Origin: Agarophyton chilense
Taxonomy: Eukaryota > Rhodophyta > Florideophyceae > Gracilariales > Gracilariaceae
DNA: 64,000 bases
NCBI GenBank assembly: GCA_030374765.1
Contig: JARGXX010000003.1
Coordinates: 186,001-250,000, forward strand
Direction of reading: 5' to 3'
Part shown: positions 31,620 to 42,297 of the stretch, one piece after another
Numbering within the stretch: position 1 is the first letter of the stretch
Layout: each line of letters opens with the position of its first letter
The notes under the pieces: generated by a model
Databases searched by the model: none
The model's input: the letters and a program-made list of their open reading frames with translations, nothing else
What the model was told of the DNA's origin: nothing
Program-made: the position numbers and the translations under genes

Positions 31620-32413
31620 TGAAGTGCAACCCTCGTGAGGGACGTTTTCTAGGACTTGGTTGTTTTTCCGCCTCGGGCGATACTTGTGAGATCTATGAGT
31701 AATACCGCTACTAGCGGGCTGGTGTAGCCAGGTGTATACGCGTTGTACGCGAAGTGCACCGGCGGCCGTGCGCCGTGGCCCCGATTCGGGTGTGACTTAC
31801 CCACGTGTACCACGTGTGGCCCAGGACAGGTCGGCACAGCATAGCTGGATATTTCTCTATTTATTTAGCTTTATTAAACTAGGTTAGGGAGCTCTTTACA
31901 GTATTCTACACTATATAGTGCCAGGGTGATCTCGCCCTGACACTCAGTAAACCTCCCCAACCAGGGTTCTTGGCTCTTAGTCTTTTTCCGCTTTCGCAAG
32001 TCTCCCACACTCCACGGAGGTGAAGCCGCGTTACTAACGGTAGACTTATCCACCCTGCGCCAACAGGTGACTCACCGCTGCTAGCGTGTATATCTTTCAT
32101 ACCATTGCCGTATTCTCGCCCCAGTAATGGGTTTGCTACATATTTCTTTTGTCTCTCGTGGCCCATGCCCCCGATCGCCCCCACTGGGTGGTCCCCCCTT
32201 TATCACTTGCCCACTCCCGTGGAATACAGCTCATACCTGGTCTGCTCCCTTCTTGCATCCCGCACTCTCCCCGCTTGGCGTGCCGGTGAACCTCGGCCTT
32301 ACACCCCGACTTAGTCGTGTTCACTCCGCAGAGGCTCCGTCGCCGTGCTACCCTCCTTGGAGGAAGACTCGGACATCTTCGTGTGTTTCCGCCGCCCTTG
32401 GCGTTGCACTACA
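31620..32413 (+). repeat. 3' LTR of the right chromovirus copy
   Basis: 794 bp with the same ends as the 5' LTR, but many scattered substitutions from it. It is closest to the solo LTR at 18739-19532 read in reverse, and is followed by TTTAG. Confidence 0.95.
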
Positions 32414-32884
32414 TTTAGGACGCCCAGGTGTACACGGTGCATTCTGTCGGCCGACAGAGGTGCGTGGGGACTTCATCGGGACCCCCGATGAAGTCGGAGC
32501 GCACCTCTGTCGGCCGACAGTCGACCAACATCTCAGAAACGCATCATGCGTGATGTTATGGCGTATTTGTCGGGCGACAGGGGTGCCCTGCGACTTCATC
32601 GGTCCACCGATGAAGTCGCAGCACACCCCTGTCGGTCGACATAATGCATATAATTTTGGAACGCCCAAGTGTACACGGTGCACTCTGACGGCCGACAGAG
32701 GTGCGCTCCGACTTCATCGGGGGTCCCGATGAAGTCCCCGCGCACCTCTGTCGGCCGATATAATACATAAAATTTTGTAATTTTTAGGACGCCCAGGTGT
32801 ACACGGTGCATTCTGTCGGCCGACAGAGGTGCGCGGGGACTTCATCGGGACCCCCGATGAAGTCGGAGCGCACCTCTGTCGGCC
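32414..32884. repeat. palindromic satellite array, block after the 3' LTR (4 palindromes)
   Basis: Starts with the TTTAG duplication. Palindromes begin near 32446, 32569, 32687 and 32814. It is the continuation of the array that was split by the element, and its first part equals 18512-18738 inverted. It ends inside a terminal GTCGGCC, followed by unrelated sequence with a short GT tract. Confidence 0.95.
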
Positions 32885-32931
32885 TTCTCTAACTACTAAA
32901 GCACATGTTTGCGTGTGTGTGTGTGGGCACT

Positions 32932-33794
32932 TGAAGAGCAACGTCCTCCAGGGAGGGTTGTGGGGACTTAAGTTTTTTCCGGAGCCTCCGGCGTGCAACC
33001 TCGTTATGAGTAGGAGTAATTCGTTTTCACGGCGATGGCCGGAACGCCGGTGATGCACCGGCGGGACCGGGTGACATACACGTGGCCGCAGCGCCCGCGC
33101 GACACGGTGCCGCCAGATTGGCCCCTTTGTTAGACGGACATTTAGCTATTGAGGATAGCTTTATTTATTCTATTCTACGGTGACTACAGTACTTAGGCCG
33201 CCGGCCTTGCGGCCGCCGGTCCAGTAAAGTCTCCTCAACAAGGGTGATCTTGGTCTTCCAGATCTTGGCTCTGGGTCGAACCGCCTGCGCGGATATACAA
33301 CTCCTTACGGAGGGATTTTCCGTGGTGCACGGCTTCCCAACCCCCTTGGACGTTCAAGCAGCCTTCGTCTGTTGGTTATCTATTCCCACTTTCGTAGTTC
33401 CGCCCGTGTATACGGTTTGCTACACCCGGCAGTGCCGGCTATTCCCGAGTCCCCTCTTGCGACTCGTGGTCAACCTCGCCCTCTTGCTTCCGTTCCCATT
33501 TTCCTTCCCTTTTCCTCCCCTTCATTGGGCAATTCCCACTCTTGCGGCTCGCACTGACACCTGTCGTGCTCGCCACTCTCGTGGGTTTTGCCTCCTCAGA
33601 GGGTACGCAAGCACCGCTTCGGCGGATATTCTCGGCTTCTTTCAGCCTCCCTGCGCCCGTCGCGACGGTTCGGCTCCGGCTTACACCCGGCATTGCGCGC
33701 CGATCCCTGGGAGGGCTCTACCGCGCCGGTTACCTCGTGAGAGAAAGATCCGGACGTCTTCGTAGGTTTTCTCCCTTGGGGGCATTGTCCTACA
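32932..33794 (+). repeat. older solo LTR of a related family
   Basis: 863 bp beginning TGAAGAGCAACG and ending CATTGTCCTACA, so it has TG...CA ends and a degenerate version of the chromovirus LTR termini. The 3' part resembles that LTR in outline (CCGGACGTCTTCGTAGGTTTTCTCCC against GGACATCTTCGTGTGTTTCCGCC). Flanks are GCACT (32927-32931) and GCACC (33795-33799), a one-mismatch target duplication. It holds no internal genes or primer-binding site. Confidence 0.6.
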
Positions 33795-33804
33795 GCACCA
33801 GGCT

Positions 33805-34015
33805 GGGCGGCGGAACAGGAGTGCCACGTCACAGGATTCAAGGACGGAGACACGTGTACTCGCGCTCGCCAACGGCGTGCCGTGGCGCTCGCGCGGGCGG
33901 CGGAACCAAGAGTGCCACGGCACGTGATTGGAGGATGTGGACACGTGTAGGAAAGTTGGCCAATGGCATGCCGTAGCACTCCCCGCAGGCGGAGGAATAC
34001 TCGTGCAAGCGACTC
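33805..34015. repeat. short tandem minisatellite (~92-bp unit)
   Basis: Two diverged ~92-bp units and a partial third, each starting GGCGGAA and carrying a CACGTG-type core and a GCC-rich end. It sits between the older solo LTR and the Plavaka-like transposase. Confidence 0.6.
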
Positions 34016-34084
34016 GTGTGCACTCGCGCGGTCAAGGTAGATGTGTGCAGTGCAACACGAATATAACGCTACAAATGCATGTTT

Positions 34085-36252
34085 TCACAGACAAGACCGT
34101 GGAAAGCACGGATCGGAGCCGTTTCGATCGGCGATGTAGTCGTCTAGGGTTGGGGTGAAGCCGCCGACGACGTATGCGGAATTGAAGAATGTGAGACGGG
34201 TTTGGCGGACAGTGGGGGAGTCCTGGTTGAGAGCTAGTGTTTCGAGTGTGAGTGTGACGAAGGAGGGGAGTGCGAGGGTTCCAATCTGTGAGATGATGGC
34301 GATAGTGTCTGGGGAGAATAGGTCCTGCAGGGAAGAGATTGTTGAGTGGGGGTTTGCTCGAAGGAATTTGTGAGCGGTGATGAGATCGGAAAAGGAGGTG
34401 TGCTTGCCATCACGGACGAAACCTGGTTTGCGGGCTTGGAAGGGAGGAGGAGGGGCATGGGAGGATGAGGTGACGGAAGGATCAGCGGAGAGAGAAATCC
34501 AATTGTTGACGGCATCGGAGCGTTCGATGGCACGGATGGTTTCGTTGTGCGCGGTGGGTCTGCGCTTGGAGGTTCGGGAGTAGTGTGCTTTGAAGAGGGT
34601 ATGAGCTTGTTCGAAGATGCCTGCATCGTTGAGGTGGAGACCCTCAAAGCGTGGAATGTCGTCTACGATGTGATCGAGAAGGTAAAATTTGAGGGTGCCA
34701 AGGTTGGAGGTATGGTATGGACCGAGATCATCGACAGCTCTGTGCTTGAAGAAATGGATTTGGGAGGCGCGTTTGGCAAGACGAGAAGTGGTCCATTCGG
34801 GGACAGAGTTGTAGCACATGGAGGTGAGGAGGAGGTCTGTGTACTTGGAGAAGAAGGTTGTGATGGGAGCGGAATTGGCTTCGTCACAGCAGCGGTCGAA
34901 GAAGGCGCCGATGAAGGGGAAGACCATGTCGTGGGCGCGGTAGTCTTTTGCTTCTAGCATGCCGCGGACGCCATCAGTTGTGAAGAAGCCGTTGAGGGAC
35001 TGCCCGCTTTCGGAAGTAGAGAAGTTGATGTGGAGGCCGGTAGCTGGGGAATGATTTTCGATGGCGGTGAGGATGAAGTTGGAGTGCTTGAGGATGGAGG
35101 TGCGGACGGAGTGGAAGGAACGGCGGGAGTTTGTGGAGCTGATGGTGGTGAAGAGGTGTTCTGATCTGAGACGTTCGATGGCGGCGAGCTTGGTGAGTTT
35201 GGAAACGCCGAGGTGGAAGTTGTGGAGGGGTTCGAAGGGGAAGATGTTGTATGGGGTGAGAAGGGGGGTGATGTTGAAAAGGGGTAAGACTCGAAGAGGG
35301 AGGGGTATTTTGCGAGGGAGAGGGAGTGGAGTGCTTGGAGAGCTTGTTCCTTGAAGTTGCGCGAGACTCTTGGCTTGCGGGCGAGGAGAGCTGCTTTGGA
35401 GTCCTTGAGGAGGGAGAAGTGTTTGTTGCGGGCTGCAAGGGTGAGGGGAAGAGATCGAGGGGGATGGGCGTGAGAGTGTTGGTGGAGTTGTGAGCGAGGG
35501 ACAGAGCATCTGTGGCAGGGGTGCTGGGGGCGGGTGCCGTGGGAGATGGCGAGAATATCCTTTGCCTCGGGAATGTCTGCGCAGTAGCTGGCGATGATGG
35601 GGTGGCATTGACGAAGAACGCCGTCTGCGTCGCGGAAGGGGAAACCGGGGAGGGCGGAAGAGAAGAGAGGTTGAAGGAGGGAGGAAATGGTCTGCTGTAT
35701 GAGTTCCATTTTTGTTTGGCGGGGGATGGAGGAAGAATGAGTGATGATATATGCATCTGGAGAAGGAGTGATTGGGGTAAAGGAGGTGGGAAGATAGCCG
35801 AGGAGTGTGAGATTGTTGGAGATGCATTTGCGGCGAAAGGAATCGGAGAAGTTGAGAAGGGTGATGTGGAGGGGGTAGGAGGTGATGGAAGAAGATTTGA
35901 GAGAGGTAGAGGACTTGTCGGAGTAGATTTGGACGAGGCCGATGAAGGAGTCGATACCGGTGGAGTGAGGGAGATGCCAGACGATGTTATCTTTTGTGGA
36001 CTGCATGATGGTGGTCTCGAGTGCGGGGACGACTTTTGAGCCGAGGGTGGCTGCCATGGGGTGTGCGAAGGCGGGGGAGCCGGAGGCGGATGTTTCGGAG
36101 AGGGGGTGGAAAAAGGTGTTCTTGAAGTGTGCGAGGGCGAGCTGTTGTTTGAGGACATGGATTGCGTCTTTCTGGAAGAGGGTTGCGGAGAAGCGTTTGT
36201 GGGGATCGAAGATGGTGGAGGGGGCGAAATCAATGGACCTAAACTGCGGCGA
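34085..36252 (-). pseudogene. Plavaka/TNP2-like DNA transposase, frameshifted
   Basis: The frame from ~36252 (just after a CAG that could be a splice acceptor; no ATG before 36057) reads through an N-terminal region and ADGVLRQCHPIIASYCADIP plus a Cys-x2-Cys motif (HPCHRCSVP) typical of this transposase group. At about 35280, near a run of A and G, the frame shifts. The second part resumes with PFEPLHNFHLGVSKLTKLA and runs to TGA 34085-34087. The summed length of ~720 codons fits such a transposase. High G/C in third positions. The exact subfamily is uncertain. Confidence 0.6.
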
Positions 36253-36266
36253 CAGAAAGATTCACG

Positions 36267-36336
36267 CTAGTTTTACCTCCATCAAAACTAGAAAAACTGC
36301 AGATATGTGCTAGTTTTCCTTCCCATACAAACTAGC
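36267..36336. repeat. two short hairpins beside the transposase 5' end
   Basis: CTAGTTTT-9-AAAACTAG at 36267-36291 and GCTAGTTT-12-AAACTAGC at 36309-36336. Repeated short inverted motifs at a transposon end often serve as transposase binding sites. I found no matching motif after 34085, so this is tentative. Confidence 0.45.
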
Positions 36337-36884
36337 ACTAATGAACGAATGAAAATATTTTCGGAAATTAACACCTCCAAATTTGGATAAATTCACGCGT
36401 TTTTCGGTCATTTCAATTCGTCCTTTTTTGACCACTGAACTAGCATTCCGAGAACACTGACGATACTCGGCACTACGGGGGAGACAGCTGCACTTCCGTT
36501 CCCCACCTTCCACCCGACTATAAAGGAAGCGCTCGGGTGACCACATGCCGGCGTCGCCAATCGCTATTTCCAGAAGAGCTTTACCCGCATACACTACTGC
36601 ATACAGACGCAAATATAAGTATCCTATCAGAAGTGGGCAAAAATTCTTCGTTATGTTTTAATGCTTGCTTCTCCATATTGCATAACTGACTACACTCATA
36701 TAACTTTGTGATTGTTGGAATCATTATCTGAATTACAACCTTCGCAATTATTTTTTCTTCCAAGCCGAATTGAAGCACCTTTTCTGTGCTTCCGTTTATG
36801 GCGCGTAAAAAATAAACGAATACATCGTCTTGGGTGTAAAACTACAAATCATTAACTGGTAATTCCAGATCGATCCCTCATGTT
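36337..36884. other. AT-rich gap with no gene recognised
   Basis: Only short interrupted frames, and no repeat or domain that I can support. Confidence 0.4.
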
Positions 36885-39790
36885 AGCACTACTGTCTACA
36901 CGCCCGGCGGATTGTCCTTACGTGAGGCCAGCTTGGCCTTATATGAGGCCAGTTCTATTTTCGAAAAAATTAGTAAAAATCGCTGGTTTCCATACTGCAG
37001 CGGCGTATTCTATTTACTAAGTAAAAACCTAATTTTCTAGCCATGTTCCTCCTGCTTTAAAGGACATTCCTTAGGCAGTTGTCTTCAGTAACAGCAGCTC
37101 AGTGGTTTCACGACCGCTCGGAGACTGATAAAAACAGAGTTCAAACCTCGCTGAGTTCAGTGTAACTCGAAAACTCCTACGGGAGCTCGACTAATTGTAA
37201 AAACAATTATGGTCTAAGAACGCATTTGCGTGCACCTGAACAGCAGACAGAATAAGGTGATATCTGCTAAAGGGATTGTTTCGGCAGAGACCATAATATA
37301 TCTAGCAAGTTGAATAAAGCGGAATGAATTAGTAGGGGGCTTAAGCTAATTTGAACTTTTGCTTTACACTTTTAAAAAATACCTGTAAGAAGCCTTAAAA
37401 ACGCATTTTGACACACGACCATCAGTTTTGTTGACTAGATGTTGCTCGAAATGTGGTGACTTTCGTGCAGATGATCTATAAAACAATCGTGACCGGTTCC
37501 ATTGTGACATACATAAACATCTATATCATTGTATTTTATGCATTCGAAACAAACAAATATAGATTTGTAAATGGTTTTGCAGACTTTGAATCGTCCTTCA
37601 TATGTTTGAGATGTTAAAGAACCATCCAATTTCCTTCTTTTTCGATTGGTTTCCATTCAATGAATGCCGGTAGCAGCTATATAAGGGTTTTCTGTTTCAT
37701 CTTCTTTCTTACCTTTTCTTTTCATAGTTCGAATAGCATCACAGTTGTTATCTATTAATCAGTCTGCGAGATTACAATGGAAATTATGCAGTGTAAGATT
37801 AAATGTTTTTCCGTATGAATCCTTGTAAAAATTCTAAGCATCAACCACGCACATTGACTGCAAAGAAGTATTCACTCTAAAAGACCATTTTTTCACTTCA
37901 AGCTTCTTTTCTATGTTCAGATCATCTTGACGTGACCTATTGTGTCTATCAAATCTTGAACAACAAGAACAGTACTCATCATAAACCTCTGGAATAGGAA
38001 TGGAAAGCGGAATATGCTTTGTTATTCCATCAGTTGTCCTCCATCTTTCACGAGAAATGGGAGTTGCTGGTTGGTTACTGCTACACATGCTGATGAAATA
38101 TATCCTCTGTTGGTCCACCCAGAGCACAGACATCATCTTCCGATCCAATTCAGGCAGTTTCGAGATCATTGACTCGTGCTGGCCTGTTGCCGTCATCGTA
38201 AGGTTGGAAAGATGTCTCAAATGAAACCTTCTGGTGGCTGTTTTTACAACCCCAATAAATCGCATTTCTCTTTTTAAAAGTTCTTCAGCTGTTTCAACAG
38301 ATGCAAAACATAAATCGGCACAAACGATTCGATCGGTTGCGAACCAGTTTTCAACAAGTCTCATTAAAACAGCTGTTCCATGCGCATGTTCTGATTTAAA
38401 AGGCTGTACGTCTGGGTGCGTAGCTCCAATCGTGATTTCTATTTTGAGAACAATTCCACTCCTTCCACAACACACTGTCTTTAATTCACAATCATTTTCA
38501 GGTTTTATATCAAGAGCAGTGTATTGTGGAAGTCCAATTTCAATCCAGTTCCCTCCAAGTGCATACCAACGTGACATACTTTCGTCCAAGCACAAAGTGT
38601 GTGACGGAGATACAAAAGCTTTCCAATGGTCATTTACAGCTTTCACAAACTCAGAAACGCATGAACACCTGCATTCTTCGGATTTTTGATCCTTTTCAGA
38701 GCCACTGAAAACGATGAATTGCCGTATATGTTCAAACCGATTTTGTGACATGATCTTTCCGAGCTGAAAGGATTAGATATATTCAGAGAAAGTGTCATTA
38801 GACCAAAGCGATATTCTATTTGAAAACTCAAAGCGTTTCATTAACACCATCAAAACGAAAAACGTCAAATTTTCACCTCCTGTAGTCAGATTAAAGCCTT
38901 TTTCTTCGAACCGAGAGTTGGTAGATCGAATTTTTTTCCATATGAGCTACAGGAAACATCCACATGAAGAAAGCGTATAAGGAGAGTCTCGAAGAGGTAT
39001 GAATGGCGGAGATAAAATCTCGAACAGGTCCCCTGACTTTCCATTGATGCATTTGCACCGGACCATTCAGATTCAAGGATACATTTTCCGTTGTCCATTT
39101 TGTCGAATGAACTTCCACAAAGCTTTCTTGCATGTCAGTCTTTGTCACTGTAGAAGGGCTTAACAGAATTATTGTGTGACAGTGATCAGCATCCGTGACA
39201 GTATGCTGCTCTTCATTGTTCGAAACTTCATTAGTAATAGCAGCATCATTTATCTCCACGTTCAAATTAATAGCTTTTTGAGCAGTTTCCTGATCTGTGA
39301 CATGATCGTCGGCTTTTACATTGCAAAGTTTGAGAGTGCATACTTTCTAACGACCAGATAGCTCGAGCTTTATCGTGACAAAAGTGTGTCTCCGATTATT
39401 TTTGCCAATAACGTCCACTTTTGTAACAATTCTGCTAAAGAGTCTCGTTTTCCATTGCATGCTAAGAAAGCGATTACAGTAGCTCTCTGATGTTGTGAGA
39501 CGTGGGCGTGTGTGTAATCTGTTTCCGACGACACGACGGGAATCCATAGATGATTACATTTTCGATAAATTATGAAAGATTGAAGTAAAGATTATGTTGT
39601 TTACAGGTTGCGGACGATCGTTCGTGATCTTTGAGGTTGACTCCAGAGAAGAAGAGAGTGTTGAAAACGTCTAAGCACAAAAATTTAAGGAAATTGACAA
39701 AGTAAACAAAATTTATCGATGTTATAATTTTGGCCTTATATGGGACCAGTGGTCGTATAGACACTAGCCCCGCTCAAAATGACTTAATTT
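36885..39790 (-). mobile_element. piggyBac-type transposon relic (approximate ends)
   Basis: The transposase pseudogene is flanked by candidate inverted ends: CTACTGTCTACACGCCC at about 36891 and, on the minus strand, CTAGTGTCTATACGACC at about 39766. A second shared motif, TTGGCCTTATATG, lies inside each end (about 36935 and 39732). The two copies of TTGGCCTTATATG are in the same direction on the + strand. Clear TTAA duplications were not established, so borders are approximate. Confidence 0.5.
37435..39547 (-). pseudogene. piggyBac-like transposase with five in-frame stops and a frameshift
   Basis: ATG 39547 starts a collinear ~704-codon relic. In-frame stops: TAG 39349-39347, TAA 38775-38773, TAG 37836-37834, TGA 37761-37759, TGA 37659-37657. 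A frameshift lies near 38890. Recognisable parts: QWKVRGPVRDF before the catalytic domain, MSQNRFEHIRQFIVFSG, the acidic LCLDESMSRW and IVCADLCFAS, then a C-terminal Cys/His finger (FVCFECIKYND, VCHNGTGHDCFIDHLHESH) typical of many piggyBac transposases. All parts are in order, so this is one full-length copy that decayed in place. Confidence 0.82.
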
Positions 39791-40642
39791 TACAGTTCTG
39801 GATGGGATGTAATTGTAGATCTATTTTAAAGAGCGCCTAATGTCCCCACACAGGGCGCTGCGGCCATTCTGCAGTATATAATTACATCTATTTTGTGGTA
39901 AAGGGTACGTGGATCAAATGCTAATCATGCACGAGAAGTCTGCCCATGAAGTGGTCAGCTTTGTTTAGGGAACTTAGCGGTGGACATCTTAAAACAATCA
40001 TGAGGCTTGTGCTGTGTTTGCCCAAAGAGAGGTTCCAAGTACGGTGTTGCTTTCCACTTCTATGTCCATGGCTGGGACGCTTATCTAATTCTAGACTCTC
40101 TGATTCCTTCAATAAGAATTGAACATCGGCATTGGAAAATCTATTAGGTTTACTATTTTTAACAAGACATCAGGCACATTTGTACGAAAAGAAAAGGTAT
40201 AAAGCTTCATAAATCGATATAAAGTAGTTTTTTTTCTCAACGCTCAAGCCAATCAACATATTTTTTTTTCCCAGCTTCTTCCTACTTCATAAAAGCTGTC
40301 GAAAACCTAAGCGATCTGATGAAGTATTAACAAACCGAAGAATAATACGTGGCACAAGCCGCTCAGTTTTCAGTTGCAGCGTGGCAGAAACACATGGGGA
40401 AAAGAAACGTCGCGTGTTTTCCAGGATTAGTCACCATGCAACGTGGTATTTGTTTCTGGTACGCCGAATATCTCTGTGACACACTGATTTACTCTGCATC
40501 TCGATTTGGCGAAGGGTTTTAAGTTCTTCAACCTCTCCACCGGGTCTTGGAGGAAAAATGTAGCAAGAAGAACCATTGCTTTGCCGAAAATGTGACGCAT
40601 TTCTCTCTCTTTCTCTCCCTTTTTCTCTCTTTTACGGGCATT
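39791..40642. other. no gene recognised
   Basis: AT-rich sequence with a T/C-rich run near 40600 (repeated TCTCTCTTT). Short frames only. Confidence 0.4.
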
Positions 40643-41500
40643 CTACGTTTTATTAATACGTTGCAAAAAAGGATAGTTTTGGAAGAAACGTTCTCTTACT
40701 AAAAAGGCCAAAACTCTATCAGGCCATTTGATGATTATTTCTTCAAGATCGAGATATTGACGTTCGCAAAGAGAAGGAAAACACAACCTTCGCAACAGTG
40801 CCCGCTTTGGACCCCATAACATATAGTGGTCTACAGTATTAAGGAAATTCACTCTACAATTGCATATCCACTGCTTCCCAGTTATAACTGACCCAAATGG
40901 ATGTAACGATAATGTGCGTGCCACAATAAGTTGTGAAAGAGCAACTTCCGTCTGAAGTTCATTAAAAACTTTCTTTAACTTCTCAGAGATCAATATCAGT
41001 GAGGAATTTGAGCCACTTGATACCTTCAATCGCCTACAAAAAGTCGGAGAAATCTATTGGAACTTGAATCTGACTTTCCACGGTTGAATCTAATGCAGCC
41101 CGTGCAAGCCCACAAACCAAGTCATTTCGGTGAGTCCCAATATTACTCGTTACCCATAGAATATCAACAGGACGATGAGATCTCATTGTGCATATCAACC
41201 GTGAAAGCTCTTTTAGTTTGTGTGACTGGCTCTGTGGGGCTGCAATTAAAATCCCAATCATACTTCTGGAGTCAGAAATAAGTCCAACACGACCCCTCCA
41301 ACCAACCCTTACTTTCTCGTCTAAGTTTAGGACTGGAGTATGAGAGGCAATACTTTCTGCAAGAAATGAGCACACGTCTACTCCAGCGGGCTTCGTTCCA
41401 GTGTCTGGCAATTGTGTACTATTCCACTAATTCCATATCCACTTCAGCCTCCTTTGTTGACTTTGAGAAACTCATTTTCCAATATAAGCCTGTGGCGTGT
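40643..41500 (-). pseudogene. non-LTR retrotransposon fragment: RNase H and C-terminus
   Basis: Three collinear minus-strand pieces in changing frames. SGYGISGIVHN (near 41440) resembles the first RNase H strand. LISDSRSMIGIL and DILWVTSNIGTHRNDLVCGL (41411-41034) match the DS and the W-v-x-x-H/N-x-G...N motifs of retroelement RNase H. The last piece (41029-40643) has C-x-C...DH...R spacing as in the tail of non-LTR ORF2. Two frameshifts are needed and no RT domain remains. Assignment rests on motif order. Confidence 0.5.
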
Positions 41501-41505
41501 TGCCA

Positions 41506-41562
41506 GCACCGCACGATTCGTTCTACACCGCACGATTGGGTCTGCACCGCACGATTCGTTCT
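41506..41562 (+). repeat. three tandem 19-bp repeats
   Basis: Units GCACCGCACGATTCGTTCT, ACACCGCACGATTGGGTCT and GCACCGCACGATTCGTTCT follow each other directly. The first and third are identical. They lie between the RNase H relic and the Harbinger fragment and could be a transposon end or regulatory repeat. Confidence 0.85.
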
Positions 41563-41764
41563 TGCTGCCGACAGCCATTCAGCTCGCTCGATCAATCATC
41601 TTCGGGCACTTGCTGTAAGCAGTTCCCTGGTGTCTACTCCAGATTCTTCCACGAACGGACATAGCCTCCGGCTGCTTTAGTATATAGCCCAGTACGTTCG
41701 TTCCTAGTTCGCTTCCTCTCATGAACATCTGCCTCCCACATGGTCATTCAGTAAAGACGGCAAG

Positions 41765-42297
41765 ATGGCCACAAGAGGCTACGAAGCTCTGTGCGATAGT
41801 AATTTGTACTGTTGGAATTGGTTCCCTGGTAGGTATGCCACAAACAACGACAGGTCTGTGATGCGGAACAGTTCTCTTTTTATTGACATAGTGAATAGGA
41901 CAAAAAATGTGACTTTATCGGAAGGGTATTATGTAGATGAAGAACAAAGACACTGGTTTTTGTATATGCTTGTGGACGGAATATACCGACCATGGGTAAA
42001 TTCGTCCGTCCGAATCATGCACCATTGAACTCCCGTAAGAGCCATATGACCATGAGGAAGGAGAGCATCAGGAAAGACACCGAACGCTTCTTTGGAGTGC
42101 TACAGGCACGCCTCAGGATACGTTGTCATGAAATGCATGATCAGAGCGATGAGCACATTATCCTCATCAGCATGGTCTGCATCATCGTACCAAACCTGAT
42201 TGCCTTTATGATAGAAATGAGTGAATTTGGAACTAAAATGGGCAGCACAGAAAACATCATCAATGTTGTCACAGAGTTTGTATCTGACGACGTTTAA
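41765..42297 (+). pseudogene. Harbinger/Plant_tran-type transposase C-terminal fragment
   Basis: ATG 41765 opens 87 codons containing DSNLYCWNWFPGR and FLYMLVDGIYRPW. A one-base shift near 41990 then continues with RKDTERFFGVLQARLRIRC and a hydrophobic tail ending at TAA 42295-42297. The order and wording match the catalytic core of plant transposon proteins of the PIF/Harbinger superfamily (dlw-w-ffg, DGIYP-W, RKD-ERaFGvLQ-RF). The N-terminal half is missing. No terminal repeats were found. Confidence 0.72.

Larger units (their letters stand above)
20641..32413 (+). mobile_element. complete Ty3/gypsy chromovirus (11,773 bp)
   Basis: LTRs at 20641-21434 and 31620-32413, TTTAG duplicated on both sides (20636-20640 and 32414-32418), primer-binding site at 21438, purine tract at 31608. 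Order: gag, protease, RT, RNase H, integrase, long linker, chromodomain, then a two-part ORF on the opposite strand. By eye the LTRs differ at roughly 25-30 positions (3-4%), so the insertion is not recent. Gag has two stops, a TGA separates protease from RT, and the RT motif is altered, so this copy is probably non-autonomous now. Confidence 0.96.

Noticed and set aside
34974-36233. A 419-codon Pro/Ser-rich frame over the Plavaka-like gene.
   Set aside because: It is the shadow frame of the transposase; the collinear transposase motifs lie in the other two frames.
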